This document shows, piece by piece, positions 1 through 5,073 of a stretch of 6,507 bases of DNA. Under the pieces are notes generated by a model. It was not told the origin of the DNA. It ran no database searches and saw nothing but the letters and a program-made list of their open reading frames with translations. Origin of the DNA: an uncultured euryarchaeote. GTDB taxonomy: Archaea > Thermoplasmatota > Poseidoniia > Poseidoniales > Poseidoniaceae. Within the stretch, counting starts at the first letter, position 1, and every line of letters begins with the position of its first letter. The translations under genes and the position numbers were made by a program. The stretch lies in NCBI GenBank assembly GCA_937897365.1, contig CALCOP010000042.1, positions 1 through 6,507 of the forward strand. The letters run 5' to 3'.

Positions 1-747
1 CCTGGTGGTAAACAGCGAAGACAAGTGTATGGATTAACACCACTTGGTAGAGAAAAAGCAAGTTCACTTCGTGAAAAAATTCTTTCACAACTGGTTCAAA
101 AAGATGGCCAAAAGATTGTGCTATCAGAATTGCGTAAAGGTGGTCAAGCTACGCTTGAATTACTCTCGCATATCGATGAAACCATGAATTATAATGAAAA
201 TCCAGTGGTATCGCCAGTGTCAAACCCTGAAGGCGTAGCATCCTTGGATGCACAAGCAGGGGAGCATTTGGTGCGCCGATTATTTGCTCGAGCGTGGGAA
301 GATGGAAAAATCACTCGTGATGAGCAATACTTGTTGTCTGAAGTCGTTGATTTTCTCGGCATGCATCCAGAAAGAGTTCGACGACTTTCTGACGAAGCAA
401 GGAAGGAGCAGAAAGCATCACCACCTGAAGAAATCTATCGTGACATGTTAAGACAAGCCATGGTCGATGGTGAATTGGTTGACGATGAGATCGCCCTTCT
501 TGAAACAGTAAGGATTGCATATGGTTTCGACCGACTTACGCATGACAAATTACTCGAAGAAGCAAAAAAATCACCACTGGTTTCTGAAAAATTCTTGACC
601 TATAAGTCAACTCTCTCAACCGCAATGAATGATGGAGTGATAACCAGTGATGAAGGTGCCATGCTGGCTACGTTGCGTGAAACCTTGGGTATTACAGACG
701 GACAACATGCGACCTTGCTAGCAGAATTGCGCGATAATATCAAGTGA
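1..747 (+). CDS. Winged-helix protein with three TerB-like repeats (5' end missing)
   Basis: The reading frame is open from base 1, so the gene is cut by the left edge; 248 residues are visible and the GTG at 25 is internal. Residues 2-19 (GGKQRRQVYGLTPLGREK) read like the wing and last strand of a winged-helix DNA-binding domain of the PadR/MarR kind, so a helix-turn-helix probably lies upstream of the window. After a linker (about 55-80) come three helical repeats. Each has the TerB signature of Asp-Gly, a hydrophobic residue and a downstream Glu: D101-G-K-I-T-R-D-E108, D156-G-E-L-V-D-D-E163 and D211-G-V-I-T-S-D-E218. The spacing is exactly 55 residues both times. TerB domains bind metal or act as acidic helical scaffolds in tellurite/stress proteins. 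The role of this combination is unknown; a DNA-binding stress or metal sensor is an inference. The stop is 32 nt before the next gene. Confidence 0.8.
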   Translation, partial: PGGKQRRQVYGLTPLGREKASSLREKILSQLVQKDGQKIVLSELRKGGQATLELLSHIDETMNYNENPVVSPVSNPEGVASLDAQAGEHLVRRLFARAWEDGKITRDEQYLLSEVVDFLGMHPERVRRLSDEARKEQKASPPEEIYRDMLRQAMVDGELVDDEIALLETVRIAYGFDRLTHDKLLEEAKKSPLVSEKFLTYKSTLSTAMNDGVITSDEGAMLATLRETLGITDGQHATLLAELRDNIK

Positions 748-767
748 ATGATTTCTTACGAACACAT

Positions 768-773
768 GAGAGG
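768..773 (+). promoter_or_regulatory. Shine-Dalgarno site setting the kinase-homologue start
   Basis: GAGAGG lies six bases before the ATG at 780. The alternative in-frame GTG at 744 overlaps the previous stop codon (GTGA) but has only AT-rich sequence in front of it, so 780 is preferred. Confidence 0.55.
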
Positions 774-779
774 ATTACT

Positions 780-1841
780 ATGGGAATGTCAGATGAGGAA
801 GAGGCAGTCTACGAAGAACTCAATAAGCTCAAAAGCCAATTGAGGTCTGATGAGAAATGCAAAGTGGTCCTCATTGGTGACATCATGATGGATTGCTATA
901 TTCACGGATATGCAAACAATCTCAACTCAAGGGCACCTGTCCCAGTTTTGCGTGAGACAATGCGAGAAGAAGATGTTGGTGCTGCCGCCCACGTAGGTCG
1001 AGGCCTCAAATCGATGGGATTGCAGAGCCATTTATTCGGAGTCGTTGGCGACGACCGTGCAGGACTCAACATCCTTCAATTACTTGATGATGAAGGAGTT
1101 TCCACAAATGGGATTTCGATCATCGATGGAAGGACAACTACGGTAAAAACTCGCCTCCTTGCTACTCGTGAAAGTTTGGTTAGCGATGAACAACTGTTGT
1201 TACGATGGGATGTCGAAGATGATAATCCAGTCCCAAGTGATGCATCTGAATCGCTTTATGACCAAGCGATAGAGGAAATTACAACCTCCGATGTTGTGAT
1301 TCTATCAGACTACGGTCAAGGCGTTGTAAATGATGCTGGTGCAGAGCGTGTCATCAATGCTGCAAAAAACAATGATGTCCAAATTATTGCAGACCCGAAA
1401 CTTACAGGTTTACACCGTACTCACGGCGTTAATTGGATTCTATTTCAGTCGCAAGGTCTTGAATTGATGAGGAGAAGACTTGGAGTTTCTACTGGCAGTG
1501 AGGCTGCGAACCAACTTATTGAAACACATGGTTGGCAGCATTTAGTAGTCCTTTCAGGAGAAGCAGGTGTGACCATTTACTCAAAGGAGGAAGAGGTTGT
1601 GCACGCCCCATGTACACTCGATGATTTACGTCAAATGATTGGTTTAATCGATGCTGCGGCCGTAGCTATTGCTGTTGCAATTTCAAAGAACCTCTCGGTT
1701 CGTAACACAGCACTGCTTGCGAATGCCGCATGTGAATGCATACTCGGTGCTCACCAAACCGAATCATTTGTCCTCAGCAGAGAAGATTTGATTGATCGAA
1801 TTGGAGAAATGTCATGGAACCTTCAGGTTTCGAAGCGATGA
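780..1841 (+). CDS. PfkB/RfaE-type carbohydrate kinase homologue, probably catalytically degraded
   Basis: This 353-residue protein aligns by eye along its whole length with the kinase domain of RfaE/HldE, the ribokinase-fold enzyme that phosphorylates heptose 7-phosphate. Retained blocks are VVLIGDIMMDCY (start of the Rossmann-like core), APVPVL (sugar-side strand), FGVVGDD, LSDYGQG (residues 175-181) and ADPK. Several functional positions differ. The GGAAN sugar-binding block is GAAAH (67-71). The lysine of the usual SDYxKG is Gln180. The TPN nucleotide-site block reads LFQ, ending at Gln223. The ATP anion-hole and catalytic motif GAGD is GLID (288-291), which keeps the Gly and the catalytic Asp but loses the second Gly. 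No cytidylyltransferase domain follows. The gene sits between the TerB-repeat protein and archease in one run. The family is well supported; loss of kinase activity is an inference. The GTG at 744 would add 12 residues. Confidence 0.8.
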   Translation: MGMSDEEEAVYEELNKLKSQLRSDEKCKVVLIGDIMMDCYIHGYANNLNSRAPVPVLRETMREEDVGAAAHVGRGLKSMGLQSHLFGVVGDDRAGLNILQLLDDEGVSTNGISIIDGRTTTVKTRLLATRESLVSDEQLLLRWDVEDDNPVPSDASESLYDQAIEEITTSDVVILSDYGQGVVNDAGAERVINAAKNNDVQIIADPKLTGLHRTHGVNWILFQSQGLELMRRRLGVSTGSEAANQLIETHGWQHLVVLSGEAGVTIYSKEEEVVHAPCTLDDLRQMIGLIDAAAVAIAVAISKNLSVRNTALLANAACECILGAHQTESFVLSREDLIDRIGEMSWNLQVSKR

Positions 1842-1845
1842 GGTG
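1840..1845 (+). promoter_or_regulatory. Shine-Dalgarno site of archease, overlapping upstream stop
   Basis: GAGGTG lies five bases before the ATG at 1851 and shares bases with the TGA (1839-1841) of the kinase homologue. This arrangement suggests translational coupling of the two genes. Confidence 0.6.
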
Positions 1846-1850
1846 CTTGC

Positions 1851-2351
1851 ATGAGTTCCTGGCCGAGGCCAACTACTGCTGATATTGGATTGCGAGCCTT
1901 CGCATCAAGTCCGAGTAGACTCATCACGGAGGCTACCATTGGAATGCAAGATATACTTCTTTCAGAACAGGGTCAAAAATCAATCAATAGCCACATACGG
2001 CATACTGCACAATGGCAAATAAGTTCACCAGTTGTTGACGATGTTCAACATTGGGATTTGTTACTCGTTCAATGGTTAGAAGAAGTTCTTTACCGTTCGG
2101 AAATTCACAATCAGTGGCTTGTAGATTGCCTCATATCAGTTGCATGGAGCACATCCGAAGCGATACTTTCCGCTCAAGTATCTTGGGTCAAATCCGTTGC
2201 GGTTGAAAAAGAGATTGAAATTAAAGCAGTAACAAGCCATGAACTTCAATTTATTGAACTCTTAGAAAATGAAGTTGCACAGTCGAGTTGGGAAAGCGTT
2301 CCAGACTTTCAAGGACCTGGTTGGTTTTGTGATGTTGTGTTTGATATTTGA
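1851..2351 (+). CDS. Archease (RtcB RNA-ligase cofactor family), divergent
   Basis: Archease is a small metal-binding protein that speeds guanylylation and turnover of the tRNA-splicing and RNA-repair ligase RtcB. This 166-residue protein has the family landmarks in order. TTADIG (residues 8-13) stands for the usual HTADIG. WDLLLVQWLEEVLY (68-81) matches the DLExLLYxWLxELL helix. EIKAVTSHELQF (123-134) matches EVKAVTYHDLKV. The last residues, GWFCDVVFDI, match the WxxxVVxDI end. It is longer than the usual roughly 140 residues, with extra sequence around 40-65. The His of HTADIG is Thr, and the acidic residue opening the DLE helix appears to be His67; both lie at positions strongly conserved in archeases. 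RtcB is not in the window. The start has a good ribosome binding site nine bases after the upstream stop. The 3' end overlaps the convergent membrane-protein gene by 43 nt. Confidence 0.85.
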   Translation: MSSWPRPTTADIGLRAFASSPSRLITEATIGMQDILLSEQGQKSINSHIRHTAQWQISSPVVDDVQHWDLLLVQWLEEVLYRSEIHNQWLVDCLISVAWSTSEAILSAQVSWVKSVAVEKEIEIKAVTSHELQFIELLENEVAQSSWESVPDFQGPGWFCDVVFDI

Positions 2352-2587
2352 TCTATCAATCCATCATAACGTAGTCGCAAACCAATAAGAAAGCCGAGAG
2401 TGTTGACGACTAAGTCCATACACTTATTCCCCCAATCTTCAACAGCAAATTCGAATGGAAGGACGAGTTCGAGCAGTTCCCATCCAACACTTAAAATGAC
2501 AAAAAGTTGCCAGTTCGTTAGGAAAAAACGCCCTGCAGTAGACCAAATTAAAAAATGAGAGACTGAATACATATTCAGAAGGACCAT
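2309..2587 (-). CDS. Small VanZ/DUF2238-like membrane protein
   Basis: From the ATG at 2587 the protein has 92 residues and is mostly hydrophobic. Membrane segments are likely at about 9-23, 27-45 and 57-72. The motif WELLE (36-40) followed by D58-x3-N62-x2-G65-x3-G69 (MDLVVNTLGFLIG) matches the conserved Glu and Asp/Asn/Gly pattern of VanZ-like and DUF2238 membrane proteins, whose biochemical role is not settled. It is shorter than most of them, so it may be a minimal version. A GAGG lies nine bases before this ATG. A TTG at 2602 would add five residues encoded mainly by a T-run and is less likely. It lies downstream of the SRP RNA on the same strand and converges on archease with overlapping 3' ends. 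Being a real gene is likely; the family is tentative. Confidence 0.6.
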   Translation of the reverse strand: MVLLNMYSVSHFLIWSTAGRFFLTNWQLFVILSVGWELLELVLPFEFAVEDWGNKCMDLVVNTLGFLIGLRLRYDGLIDQISNTTSQNQPGP

Positions 2588-2588
2588 G

Positions 2589-2596
2589 AAAAAAAA
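2589..2596 (-). terminator. T8 run, possible SRP RNA terminator
   Basis: Eight consecutive T residues on the minus strand lie about 10 nt beyond the last helix 1 pairing of the SRP RNA. Archaeal RNA polymerase terminates at T-runs, so this may end the RNA. The run also forms the spacer between ribosome binding site and start codon of the VanZ-like gene. Termination here would therefore compete with expression of that gene, unless readthrough or processing occurs. Confidence 0.4.
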
Positions 2597-2600
2597 CCTC
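2597..2600 (-). promoter_or_regulatory. Shine-Dalgarno site of the VanZ-like gene
   Basis: On the minus strand GAGG is followed by a nine-base spacer (eight T and one C) and then the ATG at 2587. It supports that ATG over the TTG at 2602, which overlaps the site itself. Confidence 0.4.
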
Positions 2601-2605
2601 AAAGT

Positions 2606-2942
2606 GGGAGTTCCAAAGGTTGACGTGCGCTCTCCTCAGCTAAACCCACACACTTCCTCCATCCCGTTACCCCACAGCACCCATGGCTCCGAGTAGGGCT
2701 GCTCCGTTCCCGGCCTGACCTATTCCCCCGGTTATCCATTTCCTGTTTCCCTCCGGAAACAGTTCACAGCACCCGAGTCATGTGGGGGCGAGACATCAAC
2801 GTCCGCATGCAGAAACCAAGGAGCCGCTTTCGCCGCCCAAAGGCGTTCAGCCCACCATAAAGACGATTTGTGGTTCAGGGTACGCCTAGCTCCCCACCTA
2901 TCCCAGTTTAGCCTACAACTGACTCTATTTGAACAAAACCCC
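2606..2942 (-). ncRNA. ffs: Archaeal signal recognition particle RNA (7S RNA)
   Basis: This RNA scaffolds the signal recognition particle that targets nascent membrane and secreted proteins. On the minus strand, the universally conserved helix 8 tip is present: GGTCAGG, then CCG-GGAA-CGG (GGAA tetraloop), then AGCAGCC (about 2692-2717). This is the SRP54 binding site. The arms flanking it, CCGGG and CTCGG, pair. Just 5' is helix 6, CTGTTTCC-GGAG-GGAAACAG (about 2740-2759), a perfect 8-bp stem with the GGAG loop recognised by SRP19. Helix 5 pairs CCCCACA (2787-2781) with TGTGGGG (2676-2670), extended by GTCTCG with CGGGAT. The Alu-domain U-turn TTGTAGG lies near 2918-2912. Helix 1 may pair GTTCAAA (2934-2928) with TTTGGAAC (2617-2610). 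Helix 6 rules out a bacterial SRP RNA. The identity is firm; the exact ends are uncertain by 10-20 nt. It starts about 17 nt after the ccmE-like stop, so its promoter would fall inside that gene, or it is cut from a longer transcript. Confidence 0.92.
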
Positions 2943-2959
2943 TCCGGATGTTCAAGCAT

Positions 2960-3352
2960 TTACTCAGCCAAAACTTCTTCCTCATACTTTGAGGGGCAGG
3001 ATGTTTTGATGACTTGAGCCTCAAAAATGTAGTCGCCATCGATGTAGTAAAGCACTCCCTGTGCATAGACAGTACGGTTATCACCCAGACCGTTCGATAC
3101 GGATGCATCAATGTAGTCGATCAAGAGAGTATGAGTGGAACCGTGGAGGTAAAATACACTTTGATTTTCATCAATGCTACCATCAACAATTTCTCCTCGA
3201 ACAGCAATTTCACGCTCAAGATATGATGAAGGCGCGTCCATGAGTTCATCAACTGTGCGAGTTGGTTCAGGTGCCTCAATGAGAAAGACACCGAGTAGTC
3301 CAAGACTAACAACTGCACCAATCAGAAGAATCCGAGTTCTACGAGAATACAT
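2960..3352 (-). CDS. ccmE: CcmE-like haem chaperone, CxxxY type
   Basis: CcmE carries haem on the outer face of the membrane and hands it to apocytochrome c in System I maturation. The 130-residue protein starts MYSRRTR, followed by one membrane anchor (about 7-25). Next comes an extracytoplasmic beta-rich region like the CcmE OB fold: IAVRGEIVDGSI (49-60), SVFYLHG and VYAQGVLYYIDGDYIFEA (96-112). This ends in KTSCPSKYEEE, giving C119-x3-Y123. In classical CcmE the covalent haem residue is the His of HxxxY; archaeal and Desulfovibrio CcmE proteins carry Cys there instead, as here. The length is close to the family norm of about 130-160. The gene is 13 nt behind pyrD and likely cotranscribed. 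No strong ribosome binding site is visible; GGATG lies about ten bases upstream. No other ccm genes are in the window. Confidence 0.82.
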   Translation of the reverse strand: MYSRRTRILLIGAVVSLGLLGVFLIEAPEPTRTVDELMDAPSSYLEREIAVRGEIVDGSIDENQSVFYLHGSTHTLLIDYIDASVSNGLGDNRTVYAQGVLYYIDGDYIFEAQVIKTSCPSKYEEEVLAE

Positions 3353-3365
3353 TGAACCACATCCG

Positions 3366-4496
3366 CTAATCAGTACTACGGTGACTGAATCCTACAGCCT
3401 CTTCAAGATTCTTAAATCCGTGTTCTCGAAGTTTCTTATCCAAGCCGTTCACAACTGACTTTGAGAGGGACGGACCTTCAAAAACAAAACCACTGTATGC
3501 CTGCAAGAGTGATGCACCAGCACCAATTTTTTCCCAAGCATCTTCAGCAGAAAGAATACCCCCCACACCAACAATCGGCCATTCACCGTTGGTCATCGAA
3601 TAAATTTGGCTGATGACAGATGTTGAACGTTGACGCAACGGTGCTCCGCTTAAGCCACCTTCTTGGGTGAATACCTTTTGTTCACTGCTCGGATAGTTCT
3701 CCGGCCGTTCAATGGTAGTATTTGTGGCAATAATACCATCACAGCCAGCACTTCGAGCAGTTGTGACGATGGCAGATAGTTGCTCATCGGTCACATCCGG
3801 TGCAATTTTGATGAGGAGAGGCTTGGTTTGCGTATTCGATTCATCAGCATTCCGTGAATTCACGACTTGGCATGCTTGAATGACTGATTCAAGAGCGTCA
3901 TCATGTTGAAGTTCTCGCAAATTCGGAGTATTTGGTGAAGAGACATTAATGACGAATATATCACAATAATTCCAAAGTCGATTCATTGTTGTTGCATAAT
4001 CACTTGGCGCGTCGCTCAGCGATGTAACCTTCGATTTACCAAGATTCGCCCACAACGAAGCATTGGGTGAACCATGTCTTGAAAAATGGTGAGCTAACTT
4101 CGCAGCCACTTTTTGTGAACCAGGGTTGTTAAAGCCCATTCGATTTACCAACGAACGCGATGAATTGGCGCGAAACATTCTGGGCTTAGGATTACCACCC
4201 TGCTCGTGTTCAGTGATTCCGCCTATTTCGATGAAGGAGAGGCCGATTGCCTCCCATCCTCGCAGAGCCTCTGCACGTTTGTCGAGGCCTGCAGCACTTC
4301 CGAACGGGTGTATGAATGAGTGACCAAAACAATTTATCTGCAAATTTTTATTCGGGCGATAAAGAAGTGAAAGGATACCTCGAAACAGAGGATTCGAGGA
4401 AAAAAAGCGTAACATCAACAACGCGCGACTATGGGCTTTTTCCGAATCTTGTATACGTAAAGCGGGGCGTACGAGGACTCGGTAACCTATGCCCAT
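3366..4496 (-). CDS. pyrD: Dihydroorotate dehydrogenase, class 2 (quinone)
   Basis: This enzyme oxidises dihydroorotate to orotate in pyrimidine synthesis, using FMN and passing electrons to membrane quinone. The 376-residue product matches E. coli PyrD across its length. An N-terminal helical extension (about 5-50) is the class 2 membrane/quinone tunnel region. FMN and substrate motifs follow: AAGLDK (68-73), NRMGFNN (118-124), NVSSPNTPNLR (184-194, catalytic base Ser187 by alignment), KIAPD (230-234), NTT (259-261), GGLSGAPL (280-287), GVGG (310-313) and YSGF (334-337). It is about 40 residues longer than E. coli PyrD, from a C-terminal tail and small insertions near 215-225. The start is firm: GAGGG lies six bases upstream and the N-terminus aligns. 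Most archaea use class 1B enzymes, so class 2 suggests ancestral acquisition from bacteria. It heads the run with the ccmE-like gene, and both act at the membrane in redox chemistry. Confidence 0.96.
   Translation of the reverse strand: MGIGYRVLVRPALRIQDSEKAHSRALLMLRFFSSNPLFRGILSLLYRPNKNLQINCFGHSFIHPFGSAAGLDKRAEALRGWEAIGLSFIEIGGITEHEQGGNPKPRMFRANSSRSLVNRMGFNNPGSQKVAAKLAHHFSRHGSPNASLWANLGKSKVTSLSDAPSDYATTMNRLWNYCDIFVINVSSPNTPNLRELQHDDALESVIQACQVVNSRNADESNTQTKPLLIKIAPDVTDEQLSAIVTTARSAGCDGIIATNTTIERPENYPSSEQKVFTQEGGLSGAPLRQRSTSVISQIYSMTNGEWPIVGVGGILSAEDAWEKIGAGASLLQAYSGFVFEGPSLSKSVVNGLDKKLREHGFKNLEEAVGFSHRSTD
4451..4460 (+). promoter_or_regulatory. Possible TATA-like element for the 4489 gene
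   Basis: GTATACGTAA lies about 30-38 bases before the ATG at 4489, inside the pyrD coding region. An archaeal TATA box here would place transcription start near 4480 and give a very short leader. This is a position and composition argument only. Confidence 0.2.
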
Positions 4497-4971
4497 AACA
4501 GACCCTCGGAACGGTATCCTTCAAGACTTTCGCCCTCCACGCACGTTTGTGCGCATAGATGACCCCCTGTGGCCAGTCGTTCTGGAAACCTCTCGACAAG
4601 TGTTGCGAAGAGAAAACCTTCACATAATTCTCCCGCCAGAATTTGAAGAGGATATGAACAACATATTGTTGGAAATAAGTGATTTCCAGCCCGAAAGATT
4701 AGAATTTCCAAGCTTTGATACCAAGCAGTGTACTGATGTTTGTCTCTACGTGAGCGAGGACGAGAATTACCGAATGATCGCATCAATCGGGATGACTGAA
4801 CCTGAACCAAAGGTGCGGTGGGTAAAAATGGATATGACGAAAGGGTGGAAAGAAATTGTGATTGTATGCAACGAACTTCATGTTGCAGGATATCCCGGTT
4901 GCGTGGGATGTGGTGGTCCGAATTCTGAAATGCCATGGAATGAAGAAAAGTCCCGTGCGGGGCTTCTCTAA
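4489..4971 (+). CDS. Hypothetical acidic protein with possible C-terminal zinc site
   Basis: The product was not recognised. It has 160 residues, is acidic and soluble, with no signal peptide or membrane segment. It seems to alternate helix and strand, for example PEFEEDMNNILLEISDF (about 50-66), CLYVSEDENYRMIASIGM and KVRWVKMDMTKGWKEIVIV. Near the C-terminus C127-x3-H131-x6-C138-x2-C141 (the latter in PGCVGCGGPN) could form a zinc site; this is an inference from spacing only. The gene is preferred over the opposite-strand frame because that one has an Arg/Ser/Leu-rich composition without family motifs. The ATG at 4489 has GAGG about 12 bases upstream. It overlaps the divergent pyrD start by eight bases, so a GTG at 4549 (140 residues after it, losing 20) is an alternative. 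It is followed by the topB leader. Confidence 0.6.
   Translation: MPITDPRNGILQDFRPPRTFVRIDDPLWPVVLETSRQVLRRENLHIILPPEFEEDMNNILLEISDFQPERLEFPSFDTKQCTDVCLYVSEDENYRMIASIGMTEPEPKVRWVKMDMTKGWKEIVIVCNELHVAGYPGCVGCGGPNSEMPWNEEKSRAGLL
4503..4507 (-). promoter_or_regulatory. Shine-Dalgarno site of pyrD
   Basis: GAGGG on the minus strand lies six bases before the pyrD ATG at 4496. It fixes that start and shows the pyrD leader must extend into the 5' end of the divergent gene. Confidence 0.6.
4944..4969 (+). terminator. Hairpin at the end of the 4489 gene, possible terminator
   Basis: AAGTCCC (4948-4954) pairs with GGGGCTT (4959-4965) around a GTGC loop, and after one mismatch AGA pairs with TCT. The stem runs into the stop codon. 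A T5 run occurs only at 4995-4999, about 26 nt later, so this is not a classic intrinsic terminator. It could instead be a 3'-end stabiliser or chance. Confidence 0.3.
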
Positions 4972-5000
4972 CTAACCGGTATTCTTTGTGTTACTTTTTA

Positions 5001-5017
5001 CAGATACTATGTATCTG
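5001..5017 (+). promoter_or_regulatory. Perfect inverted repeat upstream of topB
   Basis: CAGATAC-TAT-GTATCTG has two perfect 7-base arms around a 3-base centre, 57 nt before the topB ATG and just after a T5 run. Its size and symmetry suit a dimeric regulator's operator. No regulator family can be named from the sequence. Confidence 0.4.
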
Positions 5018-5018
5018 G

Positions 5019-5032
5019 ACCTCTATGGAGGT
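5019..5032 (+). promoter_or_regulatory. Second short inverted repeat upstream of topB
   Basis: ACCTC-TATG-GAGGT has perfect 5-base arms and begins two bases after the first inverted repeat. In RNA it could form a small hairpin. Its right arm contains GGAGG, but at more than 40 bases from the topB ATG this is too far to act as that gene's ribosome binding site. Confidence 0.3.
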
Positions 5033-5037
5033 ATAAG
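5032..5037 (+). promoter_or_regulatory. Possible TATA box of topB
   Basis: TATAAG lies about 40 bases before the topB ATG. Archaeal spacing would put transcription start near 5060 and give a leader of roughly 14 bases, which fits the absence of a Shine-Dalgarno site in front of the ATG. It would sit directly beside the two inverted repeats. Confidence 0.3.
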
Positions 5038-5073
5038 AGAGTTCAAGTAGCCTCGGCGGTCGCATGCTCCTTC

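Noticed and set aside
301..324. EF-hand calcium loop in the TerB-like repeat
   Set aside because: Positions 5, 6, 8 and 12 fit, but the acidic residues at positions 1 and 3 are missing in the repeats; the TerB pattern fits better.
744..779. GTG at 744 as start of the kinase homologue
   Set aside because: The GTGA overlap is tempting, but it has no ribosome binding site and adds residues not needed by the fold; the ATG at 780 has GAGAGG in front.
2588..2602. TTG start of the VanZ-like gene
   Set aside because: It would make the ribosome binding site and T-run coding (RFFF); the ATG at 2587 has a GAGG at acceptable distance.
2732..2959. 75-residue minus-strand frame in the ccmE-VanZ gap
   Set aside because: The stretch is SRP RNA with clear helix 6 and helix 5 pairing; the frame is Trp/Arg/Ala-rich and accidental.
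4487..4936. 149-residue minus-strand frame opposite the hypothetical gene
   Set aside because: Its composition is rich in Arg, Ser and Leu with no motif, and it lies antisense to a frame with balanced acidic protein-like composition. It also covers the pyrD upstream region and start.
5027..5031. GGAGG as the topB ribosome binding site
   Set aside because: It is 42 bases from the ATG, and no start codon with a meaningful frame lies closer to it.
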